The notes under the pieces are model-generated. The model saw only the letters and a program-made list of their open reading frames with translations, made no database searches and was not told the origin of the DNA. The translations under genes and the position numbers were made by a program. Below are positions 9,200 to 17,878 of a stretch of 32,950 nucleotides of DNA, piece after piece; within the stretch, counting starts at the first letter, position 1; each line of letters starts with the position of its first letter. Source of the DNA: Deltaproteobacteria bacterium (GTDB taxonomy: Bacteria; Desulfobacterota; Dissulfuribacteria; Dissulfuribacterales; UBA3076); NCBI GenBank assembly GCA_003194495.1, contig PQXE01000035.1, forward strand, positions 1 to 32,950, given 5' to 3'.

Positions 9200-9203
9200 T
9201 GAA

Positions 9204-9257
9204 AAATTTAGGAATTTAGGAATTAGATGTAAATATAATTCCTAAATTCCTGAATTT
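9204..9257 (+). repeat. 22-bp inverted repeat (hairpin) in the rpsE-rplO spacer
   Basis: Arms at 9204-9225 and 9236-9257 pair at 21 of 22 positions, and the exception can form a G-U pair in RNA; the loop is 10 bases. The arms are built from a repeated word (AATTTAGG twice). This 79-base spacer is where rpmD (L30) normally lies, and no L30-like frame is present. The stem is AT-rich and not followed by a T-run. It could act as a processing site or attenuator, or it may simply be repeat debris. Confidence 0.75.
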
Positions 9258-9278
9258 GTTTATTTATCAGGAGCCCAT

Positions 9279-9752
9279 ATGATTACACTGGATTCATTAA
9301 GACCTCATCCCGGATCCAAACGCGCGAAAAAACGCGTTGGAAGAGGACAGGGGTCTGGACATGGGAAAACGGCCTGCCGGGGTGAGAATGGCCAAAAATC
9401 CCGATCCGGCGGCAGTATTCGTCCAGGATTCGAAGGCGGTCAGATGCCGTTGTATAGAAAACTCCCTAAGAGAGGTTTCAAGAACCGTTTCAGAAAAGTC
9501 TACGGTGTATTGAACATTGGTGATCTGTCAGAGATCAGGCATGAAGGAGTGGTGGATATCGCCGTTTTGAAAGCATTGGGACTAGTACGTAAGCGCCATC
9601 ATCTCTTAAAAATATTAGGTGACGGGGAGATACAGCAGCCGGTAACGGTTCGGGCCCACGCGGTCAGTGAAACTGCTAAAAATAAAATAGAGACTGCTGG
9701 TGGACGGATAGAGATCATTACGGACCGGAGCCAGGAGGCAAATATTGTTTAA
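9279..9752 (+). CDS. rplO: 50S ribosomal protein L15
   Basis: L15 is a late-assembly large-subunit protein. The 157-aa product opens with LDSLRPHPGSKRAKKRVGRG and the glycine/basic-rich GSGHGKTACRGENGQKSRSGG, then PGFEGGQMPLYRKLPKRGF, all typical. ATCAGGAG lies before the ATG. Its last eight bases overlap secY, as often seen in spc operons. Confidence 0.96.
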   Translation: MITLDSLRPHPGSKRAKKRVGRGQGSGHGKTACRGENGQKSRSGGSIRPGFEGGQMPLYRKLPKRGFKNRFRKVYGVLNIGDLSEIRHEGVVDIAVLKALGLVRKRHHLLKILGDGEIQQPVTVRAHAVSETAKNKIETAGGRIEIITDRSQEANIV

Positions 9753-11052
9753 AGGATTAGGGGGTATAGGCCAAGTACCGGAGCTGCGTAAACGCATTGG
9801 TTTTACGTTGCTTATGCTGGCTGTATATCGGGTTGGAGTACAAATCCCTACTCCTGGTATTGATGTTGCGGCCATGGCGTCCTTTTTCGATCGTGCTCAG
9901 GGGACGCTGTTTGGTATGTTTAATATGTTTTCAGGTGGGGCGCTTGAGAATATGTCCATTTTATCTTTGGGCATAATGCCTTACATCAGCGCCTCCATCA
10001 TTATTCAGCTCCTCACAGTAGCCATTCCGCACCTTGAGGCATTAAAAAAGGAAGGTGAGGCAGGAAGAAAAAAGATCAGCCAGTACACCAGGTATGGTAC
10101 AGTGGGCCTGAGCGTTATTCAGGGGCTTGGGATAGCCATTACTCTTGAGAGTCTGACAGCCCCTGGTGGTGCTCCGGTCGTGGCAGAGCCCGGCTGGCCT
10201 TTTCGGCTCTTAAGCGCCTTGACCTTTATGTCAGGGACGGTATTTCTGATGTGGCTCGGAGAGCAGATTACGGAAAGAGGTGTTGGTAATGGTATTTCTC
10301 TGATTATCTTCGCCGGCATTGTAGCCAGGATGCCTTCAGCCATGATAGACACGTTCAGTCTGATGCGTACAGGTGATATACATCTGGCTCTAGTTATATT
10401 TCTTTTAGTGATGATGGTGGCGGTAATTGGATTTATCTGCTTTATGGAGCGGTCTCACAGGCGCATTCCAGTCCAATACGCCAGGAGAGTAGTGGGACGA
10501 AAGGTATATGGAGGGCAGAGTACCCATCTGCCTTTAAAAGTGAATACTGCAGGAGTAATACCACCGATTTTTGCGTCATCTATTATGATGTTTCCTGCAA
10601 CCATAGCAAATTTTATCCAGGTACCCTGGATGCAGAGTGTAGCTCAGGGTCTGAGACCCGGAAGTTTGTTTTATGAGACGATCTTTGTAATGGCCATTAT
10701 CTTTTTCTGTTATTTTTATACGGCCATGATCTTCAATCCGGTTGATATAGCAGATAACATGAAGAAACATGGGGGTTATGTCCCAGGTCTCAGACCGGGA
10801 AGGCGTACGTCTGAATATATTGACAGGGTCCTGACCAGGATTACTCTGATAGGTGCTATTTATGTTTCTGCGATTTGCGTATTACCAAGTATATTGATTT
10901 CAAAGTTAAATGTGCCTTTTTATTTTGGTGGAACGGCCCTTCTGATTGTAGTAGGTGTGGGAATGGATACCATGGCTCAAATTGAATCCCATCTTATCAC
11001 CAGGAGCTACGAAGGGTTTATGAAGGGGGCCAAGCTGAAGGGAAGAAGGTAG
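9745..11052 (+). CDS. secY: Preprotein translocase channel subunit SecY
   Basis: SecY forms the membrane channel for protein export with SecE and SecG. The 435-aa protein starts with TTG (MFKGLGGIGQVPELRKRIGFTLLML) after AGGAGG at 9733-9738, overlapping rplO. It shows the ten hydrophobic segments of the family, the plug-region signature TPGIDVAAM, GIMPYISASIIIQLL, and the cytoplasmic loop RRIPVQYARRVVGRK. The closing AQIESHLITRSYEGFMKG is also typical. adk and map, often next in other bacteria, are absent here; infA follows. Confidence 0.97.
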   Translation: MFKGLGGIGQVPELRKRIGFTLLMLAVYRVGVQIPTPGIDVAAMASFFDRAQGTLFGMFNMFSGGALENMSILSLGIMPYISASIIIQLLTVAIPHLEALKKEGEAGRKKISQYTRYGTVGLSVIQGLGIAITLESLTAPGGAPVVAEPGWPFRLLSALTFMSGTVFLMWLGEQITERGVGNGISLIIFAGIVARMPSAMIDTFSLMRTGDIHLALVIFLLVMMVAVIGFICFMERSHRRIPVQYARRVVGRKVYGGQSTHLPLKVNTAGVIPPIFASSIMMFPATIANFIQVPWMQSVAQGLRPGSLFYETIFVMAIIFFCYFYTAMIFNPVDIADNMKKHGGYVPGLRPGRRTSEYIDRVLTRITLIGAIYVSAICVLPSILISKLNVPFYFGGTALLIVVGVGMDTMAQIESHLITRSYEGFMKGAKLKGRR

Positions 11053-11083
11053 AGTGAATGCAAAAGGAACAAAGGTAAATTAG

Positions 11084-11302
11084 ATGTCCAAAGAAGATGC
11101 AATACAGGTTGAGGGAAAGGTTCTTGAAACTTTACCTAATGCCATGTTTCGCGTTGAGCTTGAAAATGGTCACAAAGTACTTGCACATATTTCAGGTAAG
11201 ATGCGTATGCACTATATTAAAATATTGCCTGGTGATACAGTGACTGTAGAGCTGTCGCCCTATGACCTGTCCAGGGGCCGTGTTGTATATAGGGCCAGGT
11301 AA
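11084..11302 (+). CDS. infA: Translation initiation factor IF-1
   Basis: IF-1 binds the A site during initiation. The product is 72 aa, the canonical length, with a single OB-fold: [50 protein letters not shown], and the end [31 protein letters not shown] upstream gives a modest binding site. It lies between secY and rpmJ. Confidence 0.97.
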   Translation: MSKEDAIQVEGKVLETLPNAMFRVELENGHKVLAHISGKMRMHYIKILPGDTVTVELSPYDLSRGRVVYRAR

Positions 11303-11326
11303 ATCTTAAGCGAAGAGGAATATGCC

Positions 11327-11440
11327 ATGAAGGTTAAAGCATCAATCAGACGTCGTTGTAAGGACTGCAAAATAATCCGACGCAGAGGCATATTGCGAGT
11401 GCTTTGCAAAAATCCAAGGCACAAACAGCGACAAGGATAG
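11327..11440 (+). CDS. rpmJ: 50S ribosomal protein L36
   Basis: A 37-aa protein, [20 protein letters not shown] followed by [17 protein letters not shown]. It is the zinc-binding C-plus form of L36, with ligands C11, C14, C27 and H32. The ATG at 11327 is preceded by AGAGGAA. The position between infA and rpsM is the standard one, so the call is secure despite its size. Confidence 0.96.
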   Translation: MKVKASIRRRCKDCKIIRRRGILRVLCKNPRHKQRQG

Positions 11441-11455
11441 CTAGGGGGTTGATCT

Positions 11456-11830
11456 GTGGCAAGAATTGCAGGCGTTGAACTGCCAAAGAATAAGAGGCTG
11501 GAGATTGCGCTCACGTATGTTTATGGGATTGGACGTACGACTTCCCAACAAATTTTGGATAAGGCAGAAATTGACAGAAACAAAAAATCCGATGATTTGA
11601 CGGATCAAGATATCACGTCGCTACGGAAGATTATCGATGCCGATTATAAAGTTGAGGGAGATCTTCGCAGAGAGGTATCATTGAACATCAAGCGATTGAT
11701 GGATTTCGGCAGTTATCGGGGACTTAGACATCGTAGAGGACTTCCGGTTAATGGACAGCGTACCAAAACAAATGCTCGTACACGAAAGGGTCCCAGGCGC
11801 TCAGTAGTCAAAAAGAAGAGAAGAATTTAG
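11456..11830 (+). CDS. rpsM: 30S ribosomal protein S13
   Basis: S13 forms head bridges to the large subunit and touches the P-site tRNA. It is 124 aa from a GTG start ([26 protein letters not shown]) preceded by TAGGGGG. It ends with the basic tail [27 protein letters not shown], as in the family. The stop codon is immediately followed by a GTAACCGTTCAC-type repeat end. Confidence 0.97.
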   Translation: MARIAGVELPKNKRLEIALTYVYGIGRTTSQQILDKAEIDRNKKSDDLTDQDITSLRKIIDADYKVEGDLRREVSLNIKRLMDFGSYRGLRHRRGLPVNGQRTKTNARTRKGPRRSVVKKKRRI

Positions 11831-11871
11831 GTAACCGTTCACGGGATTACAATGCCCGTTTTACCACAACC
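11831..11871 (+). repeat. GTAACCGTTCAC-type repeat, plus orientation
   Basis: A 41-base segment starting GTAACCGTTCACGGG directly after the rpsM stop. It matches the reverse complement of 20399-20440 (pssA-leuA spacer) at about 38 of 41 positions. The same end word recurs at 17699, 17848 and, degenerate, at 32523. Function unknown; it looks like one end of a mobile or recombining repeat. Confidence 0.8.
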
Positions 11872-11880
11872 TGCCGAGCT

Positions 11881-11989
11881 GTAGGCGTTTACAGGGTGCT
11901 GCAGATGCGAGGCGGAGGGTACGCAGACGTACTCTCTGTACTTAAAGTGCCCGACAACAAAGCAGATGCGGTGGTCTGTGAACGCTTAC
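11881..11989 (+). repeat. MITE-like repeat, family 2 copy 1 (rpsM-rpsK spacer)
   Basis: A 109-base element with ends GTAGGCGTTTACAGGG and GTCTGTGAACGCTTAC, matched closely by a second copy at 25152-25261. Between the ends are GCAGATGCGAGGCG, a central CGTACTCTCTGTAC palindrome and CCGACAACAAAGCAGATGCGG. No coding capacity. It interrupts the alpha operon but leaves the GGAGG before rpsK intact. Confidence 0.88.
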
Positions 11990-12015
11990 GAATTTAGTAA
12001 CGGAGGTCGGAGTAT

Positions 12016-12402
12016 ATGGCATCACCGAGAAGAGGTGGCCGAAAAGAAAAGAAGAATGTGCCGGAAGGTATTGTGCACATACGATCTACTTTTAATAATA
12101 CTATAATAAATATAACTGATAAACAGGGGAATACAATTTCCTGGTCAAGTGCAGGGACTCAGGGTTTTAAGGGTTCGAGGAAAGGCACTCCGTTTGCCGC
12201 CCAGGTAGCGGCTGAAAATGCTGTAAGAAAAGCAGCAGACCATGGCATGAGAAGTGTTGAAGTACATCTCAAGGGACCAGGTTCCGGAAGAGAGGCAGCA
12301 GTGCGGGCTCTCCAGATAGCAGGATTTAAAATCTCAGTTATTCGAGACGTAACATCAATACCTCATAACGGTTGCAGATCTCCAAAGAGACGGAGAGTAT
12401 AG
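12016..12402 (+). CDS. rpsK: 30S ribosomal protein S11
   Basis: S11 lies on the platform near the E site and the Shine-Dalgarno helix. The product is 128 aa with [45 protein letters not shown] and the end [23 protein letters not shown], all diagnostic. ACGGAGGTCGGAG supplies a good binding site just downstream of the family 2 repeat. Confidence 0.97.
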   Translation: MASPRRGGRKEKKNVPEGIVHIRSTFNNTIINITDKQGNTISWSSAGTQGFKGSRKGTPFAAQVAAENAVRKAADHGMRSVEVHLKGPGSGREAAVRALQIAGFKISVIRDVTSIPHNGCRSPKRRRV

Positions 12403-12454
12403 GATTGCATGAGTAGGCTTATTTATATGTGTTCAAGTTACCGGAGGAAATATT

Positions 12455-13081
12455 TTGGCTAGATATACAGGACCACGATGTCGCTTGTGTCGCAGAGAGG
12501 GTTGCAAACTTTTTCTTAAGGGAGACAGGTGTTATTCAGATAAGTGTGCCTTTGAAAAACGCAGTTATGTCCCTGGAGAACATGGACAGGGCCGGATAAA
12601 AGTTTCTGACTATGGGATTCGTTTAAGAGAGAAACAGCGGGTTCGGCGTATGTATGGATTACAGGAGGCACAATTCAGGAGTTATTTTGATAAGGCTGAT
12701 CGTCAAAAAGGGGTCACCGGTACTAATCTTTTAGTACTCCTGGAAAGACGTCTTGACGGCGTAGTTTATCGCCTTGGCTTTGCTGAGTCCAGATCACAGG
12801 CCCGTCAGTTAGTCCGTCATGGACATTTCATTATAAATGGGAAAAAAGTGGACATACCGTCTTTTTTGGTAAAGCAGGGAGACGAGATCAAGGTAACAGA
12901 GAAGAGCAAATCTATAGCTCCCTTGAAACAGGCGATGGGGGCAATTGCCCGCAGGGGTGTGCCTGAGTGGTTGGAACTGGATGAGGATAAGTTGCAGGGA
13001 ACAGTGAAGGCAATGCCTGAACGAGGGCACATAACTATGCCCATTCAGGAACAGCTAATAGTTGAATTTTACTCCAAGTAA
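12455..13081 (+). CDS. rpsD: 30S ribosomal protein S4, zinc-binding form
   Basis: S4 starts 16S rRNA folding and helps proofreading. The 208-aa protein starts with TTG ([20 protein letters not shown]) after CCGGAGGAAA. The N-terminus carries four cysteines around C9-C12 and the [11 protein letters not shown] segment, the zinc-binding C-plus version. The S4 RNA-binding domain is visible as [35 protein letters not shown] 467-base spacer separates it from rpoA. Confidence 0.96.
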   Translation: MARYTGPRCRLCRREGCKLFLKGDRCYSDKCAFEKRSYVPGEHGQGRIKVSDYGIRLREKQRVRRMYGLQEAQFRSYFDKADRQKGVTGTNLLVLLERRLDGVVYRLGFAESRSQARQLVRHGHFIINGKKVDIPSFLVKQGDEIKVTEKSKSIAPLKQAMGAIARRGVPEWLELDEDKLQGTVKAMPERGHITMPIQEQLIVEFYSK

Positions 13082-13180
13082 TAACCTGTGATTCTGCTGA
13101 CCTTAGAGATACTCCATAGTAAAATAGGTATCCTCAGTAAAAAGTCAAAAGTAGTTTACACTTTATTGATGTTGTGTTTT

Positions 13181-13374
13181 GGCACTCGACTTTGGCCATT
13201 TTTAATTCATGGTTGTTGGGCTAACTTACTGAAATTATTATATCTAGCTTGAATTGGATCAAATCTACCCATAAAAAATCGGGGTATGAGTGCTTGTAAT
13301 TCCCAAATCGTGCAGCTAACTCCTTGATTTTTCTGGTTTTATAATAATCGAAAAATGGCCAAAGTCGAGTTGGC
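13181..13374 (+). repeat. 194-base inverted-repeat element in the rpsD-rpoA spacer
   Basis: The 467-base gap 13082-13548 has no credible gene. It contains an element bounded by CTCGACTTTGGCCATTTTT (ending at 13203) and its exact 19-base reverse complement (from 13351). The interior is AT-rich with no open frame. Next to it, 13379-13457 holds GAAATTAGAAATTGGAAATT-type words and a partly complementary TTTCAAATTTCCAGTTTC. The ends differ from those of the other repeat families, so this is a separate type. Confidence 0.7.
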
Positions 13375-13454
13375 AGTGAAATTAGAAATTAGAAATTGGA
13401 AATTGGAAAAATACAGAGATTATAGATGTGTTACCTAATTTCAAATTTCCAGTT

Positions 13455-13482
13455 TCGACATCGGCATTCAAATCGATAATAT
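13455..13482 (+). promoter_or_regulatory. Possible promoter for rpoA-rplQ
   Basis: TCGACA (13455-13460) and TAATAT (13477-13482) are separated by 16 bases, and rpoA starts 66 bases downstream. The match to the housekeeping consensus is 5/6 and 4/6. The long repeat-filled spacer after rpsD makes a separate promoter plausible, but the evidence is only sequence similarity. Confidence 0.3.
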
Positions 13483-13548
13483 ACGCTTTTTCGAAAGCCG
13501 TAAAAGAATTTAATTATATTCGGAGTTCAAGAGGCTTAGATAGACAAT

Positions 13549-14598
13549 ATGACTGCTGAACAAACTTCATACTATCGCAACTGGCGGGAATTAATTCGTC
13601 CCAAGAGGCTGGAAATTAATAGCGCAACACACACAAGCTTTTATGGCAAATTCAGTTGTGAGCCTCTGGAGAGAGGCTATGGCACCACATTGGGTAACGC
13701 CTTGAGACGTGTGCTCCTGTCTTCTCTACAAGGGGCTGCGATTATTTCCGTAAAAGCAGAAGGTGTATTGCATGAACTGGGAACTATACCGGGAGTAATT
13801 GAAGACGTAACAGATATTATTCTTAATCTGAAGGGTGTGCGTCTGAAGATTTTCAAGGATGAAGAAAAGATCCTGATATTGGAAAAACAAGGGCCGGGAG
13901 AAATACGTGCCGAGGATTTGATTGCGCCTCATGGTGGAGTTGAGGTACTGAATCCTGATCATCATATTGCCACATTGACGGAAGATGGTGAACTACGTAT
14001 GGAAATGATGGCTAAATGGGGCAAGGGATACGTCTCTGCTGAAAGCAATAAGGACCCGGATCAGCCAATAGGTACTATAGCTATAGATGCCCTGTTTTCT
14101 CCGGTCCACAAGGTCAATTTTGTTGTCACGAAAGCCCGTGTCGGCCAGATGACCGACTATGACAAGTTGACGATGGAAGTTTTGACCGATGGTACAGTCC
14201 TTCCTGAGGACGCCATGGCTTATGCCGCAAAGATTTTAAAAGATCAATTTTCGGTGTTTATTAACTTTGACGAGAAAGAAGAGTCCGAAGAGGAAAAGCT
14301 CTCTTCTGATTTTGAAGGCAAGATCGAATATCTGAACCGGAAAATTGATGAACTGGAATTTTCTGTACGCTCGGCCAATTGTCTCAAAAACGCAAATATC
14401 TACTACATTGGTGAGCTGGTACAAAAAACAGAGCAAGAGATGCTCAAGACAAAAAATTTTGGCCGAAAATCTTTGCAAGAGATCCAGGAAAACCTCGATG
14501 GTATGGGATTGCATCTAGGAATGAAGCTCCAGGGATGGAGCCAGCCCGAGAAAACAAACGAGGAAGAAAATACTGAAGAAAAAGAAGGTGATGAGTAA
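13549..14598 (+). CDS. rpoA: DNA-directed RNA polymerase alpha subunit
   Basis: The alpha subunit nucleates polymerase assembly through its N-terminal domain and contacts UP elements and activators through its C-terminal domain. The 349-aa protein shows [22 protein letters not shown] and [16 protein letters not shown] in the N-terminal domain. The alpha-CTD includes [19 protein letters not shown] and [22 protein letters not shown]. After the CTD is a short glutamate-rich tail ([12 protein letters not shown]). The ribosome binding site is weak. The stop overlaps rplQ by one base (TAATG). Confidence 0.97.
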   Translation: MTAEQTSYYRNWRELIRPKRLEINSATHTSFYGKFSCEPLERGYGTTLGNALRRVLLSSLQGAAIISVKAEGVLHELGTIPGVIEDVTDIILNLKGVRLKIFKDEEKILILEKQGPGEIRAEDLIAPHGGVEVLNPDHHIATLTEDGELRMEMMAKWGKGYVSAESNKDPDQPIGTIAIDALFSPVHKVNFVVTKARVGQMTDYDKLTMEVLTDGTVLPEDAMAYAAKILKDQFSVFINFDEKEESEEEKLSSDFEGKIEYLNRKIDELEFSVRSANCLKNANIYYIGELVQKTEQEMLKTKNFGRKSLQEIQENLDGMGLHLGMKLQGWSQPEKTNEEENTEEKEGDE

Positions 14599-15287
14599 TG
14601 AGGCACCGAAGAAGAACACGTAGACTGGGGTGTAAGACAGCTCATCGTAAGGCGATGCTCGGGAATATGGTAACATCGCTGTTAGAGCATGGTCGAATTG
14701 TCACAACAGTACCGAGGGCCAAAGAGGTCAGGCGTGTAGCTGACAAAATGGTTACTTTGGCAAAAAGATCGAGTCTCCACGCAAGACGTCAGGCATTTTC
14801 AGTCATACATGATCGAAAAGTTGTTTCAAAGCTCTTTGATAAATGGGGCCAGGAATTTGCCGATCGAAATGGTGGTTATACCAGGATAGTAAGGATAGGC
14901 CCACGAAGGGGAGATGCTGCCATGATGTCTATTGTGGAACTGGTCACCGACTCCCTTGAGAAGCCCAAGCCTCAACATAAGCCTCAAAAGATAGTATCTG
15001 CTGAATCCGTGATACCGCAGGTTGCTCCTCCGAAACCGTCCGTTGATAAGCTGGAAAGCATGAAAGAGGAGGATGGCCCTGCTGAGGAAACCCAAATCAG
15101 TGAGGAGGCATCTGTCGCTGAGGCGGAAATCGCTGAGGAAAAATCCGTCACAGGGGTTGAAGCCATAGGAGCAGAGGCAAGCGAGGAGCCCGAAGTCACC
15201 GGCAACAAGACTTCCGAGGTAGATGTTGATTCAAAAGAGGGTGAAGTGCAAGAGGAGGAAAAGGGCGTAGAGACTGCTAAAGCTTGA
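14598..15287 (+). CDS. rplQ: 50S ribosomal protein L17 with long acidic C-terminal extension
   Basis: L17 is a large-subunit surface protein near the tunnel exit. Residues 1-120 are ordinary L17 ([32 protein letters not shown] core, [20 protein letters not shown]). Most bacterial L17 proteins end about there, but this one continues to 229 aa. The extra 110 residues are proline/lysine-rich at first, then strongly acidic and low in complexity (runs of E, A, S, V), and look disordered. The frame has no break and base use is similar, so it is a true extension rather than a fusion to a recognisable domain. It ends the alpha operon. Confidence 0.94.
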   Translation: MRHRRRTRRLGCKTAHRKAMLGNMVTSLLEHGRIVTTVPRAKEVRRVADKMVTLAKRSSLHARRQAFSVIHDRKVVSKLFDKWGQEFADRNGGYTRIVRIGPRRGDAAMMSIVELVTDSLEKPKPQHKPQKIVSAESVIPQVAPPKPSVDKLESMKEEDGPAEETQISEEASVAEAEIAEEKSVTGVEAIGAEASEEPEVTGNKTSEVDVDSKEGEVQEEEKGVETAKA

Positions 15288-15302
15288 TTCTTAGTAACAA
15301 CA

Positions 15303-15318
15303 CTTAGTGTTGTATAAT
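15303..15318 (+). promoter_or_regulatory. Candidate -10 box next to an operator-like palindrome upstream of ilvB
   Basis: ACAACAC-TTA-GTGTTGT (about 15297-15313) is a perfect 7-base inverted repeat and runs straight into a consensus TATAAT at 15313-15318. No -35 box at the right spacing is clear, which could fit an activator- or repressor-controlled promoter. Transcription from here would include the 15340-15366 hairpin in the ilvB leader. Inference only. Confidence 0.35.
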
Positions 15319-15339
15319 ACGCCGTAAATAAGGTTGATT

Positions 15340-15366
15340 GCCCTCAGAGCTGCAAGTTCTGAGGGC
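15340..15366 (+). terminator. Hairpin after rplQ: ribosomal operon terminator or ilv leader attenuator
   Basis: An 11-bp stem (15340-15350 with 15356-15366, one G-U pair) closes a 5-base loop TGCAA and is followed by ATTATTTGTT. The core GCCCTCAGA/TCTGAGGGC is perfect. Its place just past rplQ fits a terminator for the long ribosomal transcript. The T-run is weak, and a TATAAT lies upstream, so it could also act in the ilvB leader. Confidence 0.6.
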
Positions 15367-15490
15367 ATTATTTGTTGATAAAACTGACTAAAAAAGTTTA
15401 ACTTTATTGACAACGTAAAAACAGGGGAATAAGCTTGAAAAACTATCTTGAGCTCCTAACCTAATTCTATTGCTGACAGGGGTAAAGTAC

Positions 15491-17191
15491 ATGGCAAAGA
15501 TGACCGGAAAACAAATGGTCGTAGAGGCCCTCAAGCGGGAAGGCGTCGATGTTATCTTCGGTTTTCCCGGCGGGGCTATTATTGATCTCTACGATACCTT
15601 GGAAAAAGACGGCACCATAAAGCACGTTTTGGTCCGACATGAGCAAGGAGCGGCCCATGCTGCCGATGGTTATGCCAGGGCTTCAGGAAAGGTGGGAGTG
15701 TGTGTGGCGACGTCAGGTCCGGGGGCCACCAACACCGTTACAGGTATAGCAACAGCAAGTTTGGATTCGATTCCCATGGTAGTATTTACCGGTCAGGTAC
15801 CCACTGCCCTGATTGGTAATGACGCCTTCCAGGAAGTGGATATCGTAGGCATTACACGTCCTTGCACAAAGCACAATTACCTTGTTAAAGACGTAAAGGA
15901 TCTTCCTCAGGTCCTTAAGGAGGCCTTTTATATAGCGAGATCAGGCCGGCCGGGTCCTGTCCTTATAGATCTTCCCAAGGATGTTCAGAACGGCAAGGCC
16001 GAGTTTAACTATCCAGAGAAAATAAAGCTCCGTTCATATAATCCTGTAATCGAGCCTCACGGCAAACAGATTGAGCGGGCTTACAGGTTAATAGAAAAGG
16101 CCAAGCGGCCTGTTATTTACGCAGGCGGCGGAATAATTATCGCCAATGCGAATAAGGAACTTAGGGCACTTGCTAAAGCGACGTATATTCCGGTAACCAT
16201 GACTTTGATGGGGCTTGGGGGATTTCCCGGCACCCACGAGTTGAGCCTGGGTATGTTGGGCATGCACGGTACATACTGTGCTAACATGGCCATGGCAAAC
16301 AGTGATCTTATCATAGCCGCGGGCGCCCGCTTTGATGACAGGGTTACTGGAAAAATCGAGGCATTTGCCCCGCTGGCCAAGATAATTCATCTGGACATAG
16401 ACCCCACTTCTATTCAGAAAAACGTGAAGGTGGATGTGCCGATAGTGGGTGATTGCAAGAGGGTGCTGAAGAAGCTGTTGGGCGCCGCAAAAGATGGTGG
16501 CCGCCCTGCTGAAGCCTGGATGGACCAACACCAGGCCTGGTTGCAGCAGCTTGACGCATGGAAAAAACGCCATCCCCTCACATATAAAAAGGAGCCTGGC
16601 GTTATCAAGCCTCAGTATGTCATTGAAAAGCTGTATGAGATGACAAAGGGTCGGGCTATCATTACTACAGAGGTCGGTCAGAACCAGATGTGGACCGCTC
16701 AGTTCTACAAATTCGACGAGGCACGGACTCTCCTGACTTCCGGCGGCCTAGGAACCATGGGTTATGGATTTCCTGCAGCTATTGGGGCACAGATGGCCTT
16801 CCCTGACAAGCTGGTGGTGGATGTAGCCGGTGACGGCAGCATACAGATGAATATCCAGGAGATGGCGACCGCCATGGAGCAACGCCTGCCTGTGAAAATA
16901 GTCATTCTGAACAACCAGTTTCTCGGTATGGTTAGACAATGGCAGGAGCTGTTCTATGATCGTCGGTATGCAGCTACTGAGTTTGAGATGACCCCGGATT
17001 TTGTGAAACTGGCTGAGGCTTATGGGGCCAAGGGGTTTAGGGCAACCAAGCCGGAAGAGGTCGATGATGTGCTCAGCAAGGGTCTTGAAGCGGAAGGTCT
17101 GGCGATTATGGAATTTGCTATAGCCCGCGAAGAAGGGGTATTCCCAATGGTCCCGGCCGGAAAGGCTACAACTGAGATGTTGCTCGTTTGA
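15491..17191 (+). CDS. ilvB: Acetolactate synthase, large (catalytic) subunit
   Basis: This TPP-dependent enzyme makes acetolactate from two pyruvates (valine/leucine) or acetohydroxybutyrate (isoleucine). The ATG at 15491 gives 566 aa ([20 protein letters not shown]) with AGGGGT 8 bases upstream; the frame is open back to a TTG at 15470. The catalytic glutamate is E51 in [18 protein letters not shown]. The TPP-binding GDGS motif is at 447-450 with NN at 474-475. The middle FAD-binding region ([12 protein letters not shown]) is intact. It starts the amino acid block and is followed 25 bases on by its regulatory subunit gene. Confidence 0.96.
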   Translation: MAKMTGKQMVVEALKREGVDVIFGFPGGAIIDLYDTLEKDGTIKHVLVRHEQGAAHAADGYARASGKVGVCVATSGPGATNTVTGIATASLDSIPMVVFTGQVPTALIGNDAFQEVDIVGITRPCTKHNYLVKDVKDLPQVLKEAFYIARSGRPGPVLIDLPKDVQNGKAEFNYPEKIKLRSYNPVIEPHGKQIERAYRLIEKAKRPVIYAGGGIIIANANKELRALAKATYIPVTMTLMGLGGFPGTHELSLGMLGMHGTYCANMAMANSDLIIAAGARFDDRVTGKIEAFAPLAKIIHLDIDPTSIQKNVKVDVPIVGDCKRVLKKLLGAAKDGGRPAEAWMDQHQAWLQQLDAWKKRHPLTYKKEPGVIKPQYVIEKLYEMTKGRAIITTEVGQNQMWTAQFYKFDEARTLLTSGGLGTMGYGFPAAIGAQMAFPDKLVVDVAGDGSIQMNIQEMATAMEQRLPVKIVILNNQFLGMVRQWQELFYDRRYAATEFEMTPDFVKLAEAYGAKGFRATKPEEVDDVLSKGLEAEGLAIMEFAIAREEGVFPMVPAGKATTEMLLV

Positions 17192-17216
17192 TATTTAGGA
17201 TAAGGAGCTTGGCCCT

Positions 17217-17702
17217 ATGAAGCATACTCTATCTGTATTAGTTGAAAATACTCCTGGTGCCCTTTCCCGCATAACCGGGCTTTTCAGCGGGCGCGCGTTT
17301 AATATTGAGAGCCTTAATGTGGCTGCAACCCTTGACCCTACCTTGTCACACATCACACTGGTGACAAGAGGCGATGAATTTATAATTGAGCAAATAATCA
17401 AACAGCTCAGGCGCTTGGTGGATGTCTTTAAAGTCGTGGATGTGAGTGAAGGTGAGTTTGTTGAGCGCGAGATGTCCTTGATCAAGGTCCGGGCCGAGGA
17501 AGAGTCCAGGGCCGAGATATTGCGCATTTGCGATATATTCCGTTGCAAGGTCGTTGACGTAAGCCCTAAATCTTACACCTTAGAGGTTACCGGACCGGAG
17601 TCAAAACTAAAGGCAGTAATAGAGTTACTCCGTCCAATCGGAATCAAAGAAATTACAAGAACCGGTAACATAGCCATGATGAGAGAGAAAAAGACAATGT
17701 AA
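17217..17702 (+). CDS. ilvN: Acetolactate synthase, small (regulatory) subunit
   Basis: The regulatory partner of IlvB; in the family it binds valine and gives feedback inhibition. The 161-aa protein begins with an ACT domain (HTLSVLVENTPGALSRITGLFSGRAFNIESLNV), followed by the C-terminal ALS small-subunit domain (VVDVSPKSYTLEVTGPESKL). AAGGAG precedes the ATG. The stop codon TAA lies inside the GTAACC end of the repeat that fills the next spacer. Confidence 0.95.
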   Translation: MKHTLSVLVENTPGALSRITGLFSGRAFNIESLNVAATLDPTLSHITLVTRGDEFIIEQIIKQLRRLVDVFKVVDVSEGEFVEREMSLIKVRAEEESRAEILRICDIFRCKVVDVSPKSYTLEVTGPESKLKAVIELLRPIGIKEITRTGNIAMMREKKTM

Positions 17703-17859
17703 CCGTTCACGGGTTCAGAGGTTCAGGGTTTACCGAAAAACGGATGCCAGCCATTAGCTATTAGGTAAAAATTTTGTACAAAAACGGACTGTTAAGCTAA
17801 AACCTAACGGCTAATAGCTAATCGCACAGTTCATATCTTTTAGGGATGTGAACGGTTAC
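17699..17859 (+). repeat. Composite repeat: GTAACCGTTCAC ends around an inner palindromic repeat
   Basis: Perfect 12-base inverted ends GTAACCGTTCAC (17699-17710) and GTGAACGGTTAC (17848-17859) enclose about 160 bases. Inside, 17741-17825 closely matches 26327-26411 (asd-aldolase spacer). That inner unit is itself palindromic: CCATTAGCTATTAGGT at one side, ACCTAACGGCTAATAGCTAAT at the other in shorter matching words. Near the left end GTTCACGGGTTCAGAGGTTC shows 8-9 base word repetition. The left end contains the ilvN stop; the right end stops just before the ilvC binding site. Confidence 0.82.
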
Positions 17860-17878
17860 CGAAAAGGAGCTACAGAGA

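Noticed and set aside
12430..12445. GTTCAAGTTA before rpsD as a solo family 1 end
   Set aside because: Only about 10 bases match and no other part of the element is present; chance is likely.
15324..15382. Leader peptide for ilv attenuation (TTG ATT GCC CTC ... TGA)
   Set aside because: A short frame through the hairpin has a few Ile and Leu codons but no run of them and no ribosome binding site.
15406..15440. TTGACA near 15409 as an ilvB promoter
   Set aside because: The hexamer at the right spacing (TAAGCT) is a poor -10 box; TATAAT at 15313 is better, though also unproven.
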